From positions 17,409,322 through 17,473,321 of the forward strand of contig NC_049996.1 of assembly GCF_000003815.2 (NCBI RefSeq): DNA of 64,000 nt, given 5' to 3'. Source of the DNA: Branchiostoma floridae (Eukaryota > Chordata > Leptocardii > Amphioxiformes > Branchiostomatidae). Positions within the stretch are counted from its first letter, which is position 1. Each line of letters starts with the position of its first letter. Made by a program: the position numbers and the translations under genes. The notes beneath the pieces were generated by a model. It made no database searches. It saw only the letters and a list, made by a program, of their open reading frames with translations, and was not told the DNA's origin. Shown here piece after piece: positions 36,572-50,100 of the stretch.

Positions 36572-36713
36572 ATGTGCCAGACCCCCCGAGCGGCAAGCCG
36601 CGCGTCTCCAACATCACCCATGACTCTCTGACGCTGTCGTGGCAGGAAGTCCCCCGCAAACCCGCAGCCGGCATCACAGCTTACATCGTCGAGATATGGA
36701 AGGCAAGCGAAAG
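36572..36713 (+). CDS. Exon: N-terminal half of fibronectin type III domain
   Basis: The acceptor is TTTACACCAG and the exon begins with two bases of a split Asp codon (phase 1). It encodes PDPPSGKPRVSNIT, then LTLSWQEVP with the conserved B-strand Trp, then the C-strand ITAYIVEIW. The donor AAAG|GTCAGA leaves two bases that join the next exon as Arg. GC content is high against AT-rich surroundings. This is the most upstream exon of the gene that I can recognise by homology. Expected Ig exons upstream are not visible in the window, or are replaced by the alternative first exon at 25951. Confidence 0.88.
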
Positions 36714-39700
36714 GTCAGACATAGTTACTTCATCCTCCTAACGCCCCGTCCCCAACGGCATTAGCCTATGGGGCCCTGCTATCTCATGCCCTATCAGCGG
36801 TTATTATGATTGTCGCCACAAACCAGCTGTCAACCAATCAGAAATAGGCTTTTCTTGGGCTAATTGTTGTTGCAAGCTGTCTCGCAAAGGCTGCTGGGAA
36901 GCTACCAGCCAATCATGTTACGTATTACATGGCTCCATCCTCCTACGCCCGATCCCCAACGGCTGACTGCCCATGGCTGCCCAGGAGCTAGGAGACAGCC
37001 GTTCCTACTCGCCTCTCTAGTTGTTTCAGTGGTTTCCACACCGACCCTGCTGAGTAACAGTCCCATTGAGTTTCAATTGTAACAAATATTTCATAAATGT
37101 TCCTACCTTCAACCTGTCCAGTAGTATAAAGAAGACCAAAACAACCTTTCATAAAGAGTTATGGGGGTAAGAACAAATTTGCCATTAACTGTAGAAATGT
37201 TATACACCAAATCAACCTGATCAAGCCCAGATTAATGTTCCATCAGTAGTAGGTAAGGTAAGTAGTTTAAAGAAGACAAAAACAACTTTCGATAAAGAGT
37301 TATGCGTGTATGAATAACTTTGCTGTTAACTGTAGCTGTTATCCACCAAATCAACCTGATCCAGCCCAGATTAATGCAGACTGCAGCAGATATTGCCCTC
37401 TCAGCCACAATGGGAATAATTCCCCGCATCGTTTGCTCCATCATTTGTTTGATATCGACAGTCAAACCTCCCACACGGACGTGCACACGCACATCAAGCA
37501 ATCAGACCTCTCCATTAAAAAACAGTAATCGCTAGTTTGGAGGCACGGTGGGACTTAGTTCTAAACTGGGAGGATCACATGTCTGATTGCAGCAGGGGTG
37601 GTTAAAGACCGGAGGGATCGCGGCACTAAACGGTTCATTATTGCATCGTTTCATCTCTGATTACAGGAGAGGCTGCACTGATCTGTATTCTGGGTTTTAC
37701 CACGACTTTTCAAATAAAAAGTTAGCAAGAGGTCGAGATGGAAAGAAAGGCATGACATGAAATACAGTCCAAATTTACTAAGAACACTGCTGAGTCAGTG
37801 AGCAAGTGATATTTCCAGCTCTTAAAGGGAATATCTCCAAGCCAAGAACTCACAGTGCATTAACAGAACACTTTTTCAATACTCTATATCAGTAGCATCT
37901 CCATAGAGAACTGTCTTCTCACACTCTACACAGCTCCAAGCACACATAATTCAAGATCTCATAGCGCAGCAACAAAACTCATTCAATTTGCCAATAAATA
38001 CTCTTACTACTTTTAATTAGTAGCCTCTCTATAATATAAAACTGTCTTGAAGTTCTAAAATTCTAGGCAGCTCCAGCAGACACACATAACTCAAGAACTG
38101 ATGAGTGTATCGACATAACGCACTGTCAATTCTCTAGTCCATATCAGTAGCATCTTCAGAGAGATCTGTCTCCTCTAACTCTAAACTTAGCAGCTCCAAC
38201 CACACATAACCCAATAGCTCACAGTACATCTACAGAACTCATTGTCAATACTATAGATCTATATCAGTATCATCTCCAAAGAGAGCTGTCTTTTTACACG
38301 CTTAACAGCTCCAAGCACACATAACTCAAGAACTCATAGTGCATCACCAAAGCACATTGTCAATACTCTATATCAGTAGCATCTCCACAGAGAGCTGTCT
38401 TCTTACACTCTAAACAGCTCCAAGCACACATAACTCAAGAACTTATAGTGCATCAACAAAGCTCACTGTCAAATTACTATAGATCTATATCAGTAGCATC
38501 TCCATTAGAGAGCTGTCTTCTCAAATTGTAAACAGCTCCAAGCACACATAACTCAAGAACTCACCGTGCAGTCAACAAAGCACATTGTCAATACTCCATA
38601 TCAGTAGCTTCACCACAGAGAACTGTCTTCTCAAGTTGTAAATAGCTCCAAGCACACATAACTCAAGAACTCATAGCACATCAACAAAGCACATTGTCAA
38701 TACTCCATATCAGTAGCATCTCCATATATAGAGAGCTGTCTACTCAACCTCTAAACACTCAGCTACAAACACACATAACTCAAGAACTCATAGTGTACCA
38801 TACCAACAAGACACATTGTCAATACTCTATATCTATATCAGTAGCATCACCATAGAGAAATGTCTTCTCACACTCTAAACATCAGCTCCAAGCACACGTA
38901 ACTCAATATTTATAACTCATAGCACATCAACAAAGCACACTGTCAATACTATAGATCTATATCAGTAGCATCTCCATAGGGAACTGTCTTCTCCCACTCT
39001 AAACAGCTCCAAGCACACATACTCAAGAACTAAATAAACTGATGTATCGACAAAACTTTGTCAATACTCTTTTATGAGTGACATCTCCATGGAGATAAAT
39101 AAATAGATGGAGAGCTGTCTTCTCCCACTCTAAACAGCTCCAAGCACACATAACTCATCAGCCTCATCTGGCAGAGCTCCAACAATATAAAGCACAGAAC
39201 TGTCATTATCTGGTGTGAGATCTCAGTACCAACCAATCGAAGTTTGCACCCTGCATTTTAAGCGCCTGAAAGCCTATAAATCATTATTGATCACACAACG
39301 TGAACACAGAAAGGGCCAAACCGACTCATTTCCGTGTTCCTCTGACATTTTAAAGTGAAAATGTGCCAAGCAGAAAATCTATTTTCATATCAATATTGAT
39401 CACAGCATGTCAACACAAGAAAGCCAAACTGGTTATAGATCAAAACTTTATCTGGCTGCAACATCTATCAAACTTTTTCCCTGCACTTTCAGCATCTTCA
39501 ACACAATAATTCAGTATTGATTACCTAAGTATGAAAGCTACTAGCATGGAGAATTCGAGCATCGATTTTAACATGAAGACTACAAACTCTCGGGCACCCT
39601 GTACATTTTTAGCTGCACAAGCAAATTGCCCTGTGTTATACCTTAACTGTACATGTATTTTATATGAATATAATGTAAAGTTTTCATGTAGTACTACATA

Positions 39701-42700
39701 GTATTACTTGACGATGGGAGGACAACATTTAAAAATGTGTTTGAATGTCATACTTTGATGAGGGTTAGAATTAGACATACAGGTGGCACTGACGAAAGAT
39801 AAAAGATGTTATCTGAAACGTCTGACTGTTTCCAAAATCATATCCAGTTGTTTGTGAGTATTGCTGTTTGGTGTAACCTATTTGAACTGTATCAATGGGA
39901 CCAGAAATCGTGTGGCCGTGGCCGCGTTGGACAGGTGGCCGCTAAGCCTATTTCTTAATCATTACGAATCCAAGGGACCGAAAAAAAGTGGCCACTATGG
40001 CCAGGTGGCTGCTATGCAAAGGTGGCCGCTAATACAGGTTTGACTGTATCAAGTAAGTATCTAAATGTATCCTTCAAAACAGTGACATGCAACTAGTCTT
40101 AATAACCCACTGCCAGACAGCTCAGTTGAAGTACTCATTATCAAATATAGATGGGACACACAGGCAATCAGCTCCATACAAAGCTGAAGCACTTCGATGG
40201 ATCTCAGCCAAATGTAAAGTAACAAATGGGCTCATCAGTGCTTGCAGCTATCCTGTGGGTCTATTAGCTGCTCAAATGATGCTATATGTTATATCTTAAT
40301 TGTATCTGTACATATCGACTTCATGGTATTCAGATAATGTTAGATAGATGTGTGTATGGGAGAACTGTTGCACAGTGGATGAATGTAAACCATTGCCATG
40401 AGAGTCATTATCAACAGGTAATGTTAGAATTCAACTCATCAAAATTAGTCCCCTGAAGTCTAAGCATCTCCAACCTTAACAACTCAAATGAATAGCAGAA
40501 TTATGCAACAGTAACAATTTCTTTTTAGAGGTAAACAATGAAAGTTCAAGCACTAAAACTAAATGTCTGTGAAACAGTACAAATACACCCATTAGTACTC
40601 AGGCACCCAGTGTGAATGCCATCCAGTGTGACAGTGACTGTGAATGTTTGAGTTGTCCGTAGATGACAGTTTGATGTGTAATCATTATATGTTAGTGTGC
40701 TTGTTGTACGCCCTTAGTGCTTTCTGCGAAGCTACTGTCCAACACTGAGAAATGTTGGAGTGCTGATTACCATAAGGGCATTGACACTGACTGGTCCCAA
40801 GGTCTCAGAATAAAATTTCAGAGTCTCGAAATAAAATTCTGGTTAGGCCACAACATTTTTATTTGTTGGTTCTCGGATTTAAAAAAAGATAAAAATGTGC
40901 TAAACCTAAAAAACATAATCATTGAAAACAAACTGGAAGCCCAGGTTTATGCCTTGTTGCACTCAAAATACAGTGATATTCAAGTTAAGACATTGGAGTA
41001 CATGTAGTAGCCTTATGTTTATTTTTCACAAGGAGTTTCTGGGAATTCCGTTTCGTTCAAATAGAACAAATCACAGTAAGGGATTTTGAAACATTATGAG
41101 AAAATTTGGTGGAGGTGTCTTAGCACTTGACCTGTGTGCATTTCTAAGTTTATAACATCACCAAGTTTATTTGTTTTTCAAACATTCTTAAGGTGCAATT
41201 ATTGATGCCTGCGCAGCCAGCAGTCCAACATTATGGGTGCTCTATCTTTACCCTATTTTTGGTCCGGATCTTTGAGTATTCATTTCACAAATTGCGCAAT
41301 ACAGGGTCTAAAAATATGCCTGGTGAGTCGTATATACCAGCTGTCCTGTGGTCTGTGTGCTAAATCACTGCGGGATAGGGCTGGGGTTACTGAGCCACTG
41401 ACACTGGGGGTATTTAGGACATTGTGAGGGCTGAAATACAGGACGCCAGACTAAATTATTGTTATGACACCCCTATGTTCGGACTCCTCTATATTGTGCA
41501 TGTTCCGACACCCATATTATGTACAATGCCATAGACAATATTCTTACACCCCTATGTTACAAAACCCCAGGCCTATATATGTTCTAGATCTGTATAACCA
41601 AAACAAACCAAAAACAATTCCTATGTGTTGAAATTTCCAACACCTCTATGTTTCGACACCCCCATGTTCCGATATCCCATACCCATAGTATGTTCCGACA
41701 CCCCTATGTTCTGACACCCCTATGTTCTGACACCCCTATATGTACTCAGATGATACCCTTATGTTCTGATGCCCCTAGTATGTTCCCAAACCTCTATGTT
41801 CCAGCACCTCTATATTTCCATGCAGTACTTAATTCCAAGTCAAAGTTTGTGCACTTGTTATTTATCAACAATTGTATCAGGTACAATGTCCTATGTTCCT
41901 CTACATAGGAAACATAGGAAACATGTTATAACATGAGGTGGATATGTCATAGGGTTGGTGAAGGTGTATGCTTGCAGTTGTCAAAGCCTTTCTGTATTAA
42001 AACTGTTACAAATTATTACTAAAGTGACCAGTGTTATATGCCTGGTTTCTTCCAGGCTTCTAACTTTGAGGCAAATTGATTTGGTAGAGAAACCATACAA
42101 GAAACTGTCAGTAATGTCCTGCTGCTTTACAGATACATGATGTGTTCTTAGACTATTGATTGCTTTTATCTATTCCTGGAACTTCCTTTTTGAGACAAAA
42201 ATCTCACAGATCGAATTTTCAACAACCACTGTCGCCTTCTTTAGGATCGATACTGACCGATCACCTCAGAACGTAAACTCGCAAGAGTTACAGACACGTC
42301 ATCTCACGGATGACGTCATCGGCAATTGGTTAAACATGTCAGCAAGTTTATAACGCCCACTGTCTCTGTTCAGTGATTTTGGATTGCCCTGATCTATATG
42401 ACATCCCATACTCTTCTTACAAAGTAGTCCTGTTCAGTTTCCAGTATAATCATTCTAACTTTGTCCAGTGAGACATGATTCAATGTGAATGTGGATTAAA
42501 ACTTTGACCTGTGTTACACCTTAGTGTTGGAGGAAAGTTAATGAGCATTGTACAATCATCACTAGCAACACAGATGAGTTTCCATGACAGTATGATTGTC
42601 CGTGTGTTTGGGGTCCCTTGTAGAAACTGATTCCCTCTAGCTGTGACACATGAACTTGCGCATCGCTCCCTGCCAGGCTAAGTCATATATTAAGGCCTGT

Positions 42701-45700
42701 TATCAGATGGCCTGTCCACTGTGTGCTCCAGGAGGGTCTGCATGGGGGGTTCTGACCATGATTTACACTGAATTCAGAGGAACCCCTATGTATAACGCTA
42801 AATCAAGAAAGGCAATTACGCTAAATTTCGTTGCCTCTTTACGAATTACGTAGATAAGATGGTTTTCCCTACAAATTACGCGGAAAAAAATAGGCTTCCT
42901 ACAACGTAAAAGAGCATGCAGACCCTCCTCCAGTGTGGGGCAGTACCAGGGCTATATTAGGCACCCAGCGGGACCGCACCAGTCATCCTACATATGTACT
43001 GATACGCTACGTCGCAGATAGGGCGGGACGTACCACTTCAAGGGTCACGGGGTGATCCAGCACTTTTTTATCCCCACACCGAAGTGGAGATGAGGTTCTA
43101 TAAACTTAAATCAAAGAAGACATTGCATATGCTGAAGTTGAATCGCAACTTGAGATACTAAAAAAAACTATGACGTTGTATAATTCTTACACAGAATAAG
43201 ACGTCTTAATCTGTTGATTCTTAAAAAGAACCCCCCTCCTTCTGAGCGATAGTGGACCTCCCCCAGACAGACTACTGTCAGATTTGGTTGAATCCGTTCC
43301 CATCAAGTTCAGAGATGTGTTTCATATGAAGGGCGGATCCACCCAGCTGTAAATCACAGGATTTGTTCTGTCACACTTCTACAAGTAAGCTAATTACATT
43401 AACTTCCTTATTCCATTGGATATATTATTTTGCTTGCCATGTTGTGATGCTACCTGTTTGTGGATGCCTCTGTGGCCAGAAATTCTGAACGGAGGTTCAG
43501 TTTCAGAAACACGATCCACTTTCCCTACATACGTCCAAGGTCATAAACTGTCACAGGGACTAGGGAGTCATTTGTGAATCTGTTCCCTCAAGTTTGTAGA
43601 AACAGCACATTATCTATTTTTTTTCAGAAAGTTCTGTAATTTTCGATAAAGAAGATATTTCTTTCTACTTAAAAAACGTAATTGACAGGATCCTAAATGC
43701 TAAGTTTGCTAACAAATTATACCATATTTTAGAAGGTCTTGGATGTAAATCTTAATAGTATGAAAATTTAAAATGCAATGTGATTTAGAGAAAGTTAAGA
43801 CATATCATTAAGACGCACTTGCCAAGGTAAATTCTATATTATGCTTAGTTTTGTCTTAATAAACTTTACTTTTGTTTTAAAAATGATGAGTGACTATATG
43901 TAGATCGATCGATCGACTACAACTTGCTAGCTGCCATGCTAGATAGAAACGCATGGTCAGACATTGTTAATGGCACCTCATATGAGGATGAACTGAACTG
44001 AACTGATATGTACATTGATTTTACTTGACTTGATAATGTATCTAAGAGAAAGGTCGGCCGCCCAAACACAACTAAGAAACTCATTGAGGCCGAACCAGGG
44101 CTGGAGGGGCAAGGGCTACTCTCTGCGATGAAAGACAAGCAGTTCTGGAGGACTAACTTTGTCTGCTCCACCTCACACGAGAATGAATGATGATGATGAT
44201 GATGATAATGTATTTACTTACATTTGTGTGTATTCTAAAGACTAAGTATGAGATGTAGATTATACCTCTACCAATTTACCTTCACCTCTTCCCTCAGGGC
44301 CTGCATGCAGACCAATTTGAGCTTCTCCGGAATGAACAAAGCACCATGCAAAAATTTCCTTTTGTTGTGTCCATTAAGTATTGCTAATCTTTTGGTGGTA
44401 ACATATACTGAAACTTGATTTAAAGTTCTCAGCATGCATGCAGTCAATTACAGCTGCCTTTAACTAAATCTGTGGAGTTCACTGGTTCATCTGCAAATCT
44501 TAATAATATTATAATGTAGTTTGTAAATTGTGATTTGTGTCATTAGATTACAAGAGAAGCCTTCAGCATACCAGGGAAACATCTGTCTGAACTGAACCTG
44601 AAAACGTATAATTAATGTTCCAAAACTTACCTTCCATCTGACAGTCCTGGCTTGTTCCCTTGTCTTCCCCCTGGATGGAAATATGATGAGTCAAATGACG
44701 ACTTCTGGACTGATTGTGAAGTTAAGAAGCTCAGGACAGGATAGTTCACAGTTACTGTAACATGCTTCTGTGTAAGATTTCTCGGGTAGACGCAACCTGA
44801 AGATGCAGTTTCTCTCTTATCCTCTTCTCTTCCTTCAACACAACAAAGAACTGGTCTGAGTCAATGGCGTTTGGTATGAACTGTAAACTAAAGATCCTCA
44901 AGCTTGTTTTTTGTTATTGGATGGGCCGACTACTCACTCTTTGCAGCCAGGGGCTAAATTCCGAGGAACTTACGATAGGCGGGGCTAAATCGCAAGGGTC
45001 TGGAGCGAGCTGCCATTCGGCGCCACTCAGGTGACCTCAATAGGACTGTCGCAAGTGTCTGGAGCGAGCTGCCATTCGGCGCCACTCAGGTGACCTCAAT
45101 ACGACAGTATGAACCTCTTGACAAAGACTTAGAGGAAACTAAAAGTCCTCTTGTCTTCCCTCCAAACGATGGCAGTCTAAGTCTTCTGAACTAAACAGTT
45201 TCTCTGTATGTCATAATCCTTAAAACTTGTCTTGTCCTCTTGTCTTCCCTCTAGACGATCTCGGCCTAAGTCTTTTGAAGAACTAAACAGTGAAGTACCT
45301 CAGGACAAGATGCTGTTTTTGGTGGTTTATCTTTGTCCGACATCCGACAGGAGAATCCATCTTATTGTAATAATCCTTAAAACTTTTCTTGTCCTCTTGT
45401 CTTCCCTGCAGACGATGGCGGTCTGAGTCGATCGTGTTTGGGACAAACTACACGGTAAAGAACCTACAGCCGATGTCTGGGTACATGTTCCGTGTGCGCG
45501 CCAAGAACGCGTACGGCGCCAGCGAACCCGGCGAAGTCACGGATCCCGTCGTCACCAAGGAGAAGAAGACAGGTAGGCAAGACGTCTTGGCTGGAAGATG
45601 AAATATTGTCAGTGATCATCTGTGTTCAATGTAACACACCAGCTTCTGTATCTGTATGTATATTGCCAGTATCTGTATCTGTATCTGTATCTATATAGCC

Positions 45701-46954
45701 GGTATAACCGCCCTTCGGCGTAGCACACCAGCTAAAAATTCACGGGTCTCAGTGGCAAGTGTGCAGATGTTGACACACTGGCAACACCAAATCCGTAGGT
45801 GTTTTTGGCACCTTTAGACAGATTAGCCGTGAGGCTCGGTGGGCGTCACTCCACCGTCATGGGGGCAGGGGCATGGCGAGTATTGAACTCAGGACCTACT
45901 GATTCTGATTCCAACGCTCTAGCCGTTGCGCCACGCAGACACCCGGTCGGGCTGATACCTTGGGTGATACGGAATACACCGTGTTGTATTCTATATGTAT
46001 ATTGCCAGTAGAACAAGTATTTGAATCAATCCAAGGCATGACTATTTCTTGTTCTTGCCTGAGCTGGTTTAAAATACTTAGTTTTTGGTATATCTAACAG
46101 TTTATTTGATAGTCATTTCATACATCATAACTGATGGTAGATAACATCATTTTTTAACCTCATTGATGACATGTTATAAGGATTATATCTATTTCCTTGG
46201 TTCTTGAAAATTTCTGGCAAAATTGAGCAAGCAATCAAGATAAAAACAGACTGCACACGGAGAAAACTTAGGACTATATCTTCACACCTTAAAACTTTCC
46301 TTCAGACTCTGACCTGACCTCTGACCTTTGTTCTTTAGATAGCGACCTCCCCTTCAATCCCAGGCAGGTCAAAGTTCGTAAGGACATTGTGGAGAGGTTT
46401 TATGATGTCAACGAGGTCGTTGGAAGGTGAGTGACAAACCAACTTGTTCTCTATCTGATTCTTCTTACCTAAGATTTAACATCTAACTCAATGGCACAAA
46501 ATTAAGGTTCCATACCATTGAATCAACTTAAGATCAATAGTTTGTCTCTCAGATCTAGATAGAGGTGATCTGATGATTGATGATTTGATCAGTTGATAGA
46601 AGGATTGATTAATTTTTCAGTGATTTATTGATCAATTACTTAACTACTTGATCAATTGATTAACTGACTAATGGACACTGATAGATCTACTGATTCATTA
46701 ATTCTGCAGAAGAAGGTTTGCTATGTTACAGGTATCATTGATTAATTAATTGATTTGTTGATTGATTAGTTGATTGATTGTTTAATTAGTTGATTGATTG
46801 ACAAGTTTATTGATCTATTAATTTATTGACTCTACAGAGGAAGGTTTGGGACCGTGCAGCGGTGTCTGGAGAAGATTGATTGATTGATTGATTGATGGAT
46901 TAATTGATTGACCTACAGAGGAAGGTTTGCCACCGTGCAGCAGTGTCTGGAGAA

Positions 46955-46997
<43 letters not shown>

Positions 46998-47040
46998 CCC
47001 ACAAAGGAAGGTTTGCCACCGTGCAGCGATGTCTGGAGAA

Positions 47041-47074
<34 letters not shown>

Positions 47075-47117
47075 CCTACAGAGGCAGGTTTGCGACCGTG
47101 CAGCAGTGTCTGGAGAA

Positions 47118-47148
<31 letters not shown>

Positions 47149-50100
47149 CCCACAGAGGAAGGTTTGCGACCGTGCAGCGGTGTCTGGAGAAGATTGATTG
47201 ATTGATTGACTGATTGATCCTACAGAGGAAGGTTTGCCACCGTGCAGCGGTGTCTGGAGAAGCTGTCTGGCCGGCTGCTGGCGGCGAGAACTGTCCGCCT
47301 CGACACGGCCGAGCAGCGCGAGAAAATCCTGCGGGAGGTGGAGATGATGCAGCAGCTGCATCATGGGAAACTGCTACAGCTGTACGACGCCTTCGAGCTG
47401 GACAGCAAAATCACCCTGGTGCAGGAGTTGTGAGTCCTCTCACCTTCTCATTTGCATATATGGGAAAATACCAAAAGTGACACTCAGAATACATTTTGCT
47501 CTAGCAAAGGGATTGGGGAGGTATGTACACGTAGGTGGCACTTTTGTGGCGAGAAAACAATCCCAAATGTTAGAAGCTCTGTGGAAGAAGTCTGATCAAA
47601 AATAAAACAGATGAAAGACATTATTTTGGCAGAGTTCCAGCGCTATAGTTCCAGGGTTGGCCGCTGACCTCCGAAAAGAGACCCCTGAACAAGGCCGAAG
47701 TCCCTGACTTCTGGGGTTTGTGCGCTACACGCGCGCAAAGCTGCTACTTCGGGGGAATACGCTATCCCAGTTATAACCAGGCACGGAACACAGGGCATGT
47801 GTATGTGTGCCGGATATATCCAGTTTTGGCAGTTTAAGGGTTAAGACTACCAACCTGATGAAATTATTCTTGGAATATCTCCTCTTCCCCAGCCTGGAAG
47901 GTGGTCCGCTGATGGAGCGTCTTCTGGAGCCTGAGTTCACCCAGACGGAGCGGGAGGCCGCCATCTTCATCCAGCAGGTGTGCGAGGGGCTGCAGTATAT
48001 GCACGGCCAGCAGGTGGCGCACCTGGACCTGCGGCCGGAGAGCGTGATGTGCGCCGACAGGACGGGGTGTAGCATCAAGCTCCGCAACTTCGGCAGCGCG
48101 CGCCGCCTGCATCCGCGGGAAAACATCAGGTTTGGGAAAACTCCATTTTTCACATTTTGTCATCATCTTATGTATTGGTAATAAGTAGCAAGCAACTCTA
48201 GCTCAGCCTTGGTACCATCTGGGTAGTAGTTCACTCCAATATATGTTCGCTTCTGCTACCCGTCTGGGGAACTCACTGTATATTCAAACTTTTTGGTGAT
48301 GTCGTCAGTTGATGAGCGAATCAAGGAATGGGTTCTAGAGCGCTCAGGCACTCCAACACCTGTTCAAACACAGCAATCAGTTATTATAATAACCATTTCA
48401 AGTTTTTTGGGTAGCAGAAGCAAAGTTAACATAACATATGGAAGGTAGCTAACTATTGCCCGGATGGGACCAAAATCTGGACAAGAATTTGAAATTCCAG
48501 GCGTTAGAATCGGAGTGAGTGAATGACAATGTCTGACTGTCCGTATGACTTCTTATCCTGCAGAGTGAAGTTTGAGGCTCCAGAGTTCTGTGCTCCAGAG
48601 GTCGTGAACTTTGGGGTCATCTGGTTTGCTGCTGACATGTGGAGCTTGGGGGTCATGACCTATCTACTGTAAGTTCAAAGTTCAAGTTTCCACCCATTTT
48701 GCATTCTTTTTTAAGTTGCCCGTGGAAGTGCAAGGTAGCTTCACTACGGCTCGTGTTTTTAGCCCGGGTCACCCCTTCTCTTCTCCATAATTGTACGAGG
48801 GGCGTGCAATTAGTAATGGTCCTGACCCATTTCCCATAGCAGGAGATTAATAAACCTTGGCACAGTTATTAGTCTTTCTCTTCATAGGAATCACCCAGAG
48901 TTATGCATTTCTCCCATCGTTTGATGCAGCTCTGGACACCGATTTTGTAGGACACCCCAGGTTGGTCCTCCAACTGATGCCTCATCAATGGCACAAGAGG
49001 GACGACCGAGTCTGGGAGCTGTTTCCACAGACTTCCAGCCACGTTTGAATTCAGGATGCCAGCGTTTTACAAGGTCATATGATGGGGCATCATCACCATA
49101 AGTTTCATTTATTTCATCAAAAGTCTTCTTTGGTGTGCGTCCTTTCAAATACAAAAACCGGATCACTGCGCGACACTCAACTGGTTCCATTTCACACCTG
49201 GTCCATTTCGCACCTGACTAAGTTAAAACACCAATAAATCAGAAACCACAATTAGTTCAGAGCTGTCTTTTGCAACATAACCCATAGAGATATGAATTAT
49301 TACACATACAAAATTTCATTTAGATCAGACAACTGGAAGTGGGTCAGGACCATTACTTATTGCACGCCCCTCGTATCAGGTTCCTTTACGGGCAATCTTT
49401 CTTAATTCATTAATGAGAAATGATGGAAGGTCAAACAGCCAATTTAGCCAGGTGAAATACCTTAACTCATGTTGATCATGTATCTACTACTAGGGCTGGG
49501 TACCGGTACAGAAAATTCAGGTCCAGGTCCGGTTCAGGTCCAAAGGATCAGGTCCAGGTCTGGACCTGAACCTGGACCTGATGCAGTATGACTCATACCA
49601 ATGGTCCATTTCACTACAAAGAAATCTGTTTGGTGGAGTATTAGACTTACACTGACGTTTTAAAATCCTACAACGCTAACTGCACCTGTACGATTGACTG
49701 TAAAACTCTACTCTACTTCACTCTTGTTATTTTCTTCCACCTGCAAGCGTCAAAACGTGTGAATGCCTGACAAAATAATCTGTTAATTTTCTAATCGGTC
49801 CAACATCCGGCCCACCTAATTTTTTCAGGTCCGGTTTTTCTGGACCGGTCCAATAAGAAAAACCGGTTTTGTACCGGTACGCTGTACCGATACCCAGCCC
49901 TATTCACTACGGCTCGTGTTTTTAGCCCGGGTCACCCCTTCTCTTCTCCATAATTGTATCAGGTTCCTTCACGGGCATTCTTTCTTCATTCATTAATGAA
50001 TGAATGAATGACCTTTATTGTACATTTGTGCTCAAACAAGCTAAGTACAGGTCGTAGCGCTAGTGATAAGGTACAATTTTGACAAAAAAAGGTATCTTAT

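Noticed and set aside
46900-47364. 154-codon minus-strand frame rich in INQS repeats
   Set aside because: Product of (TTGA)n and the exon-border copies read backwards.
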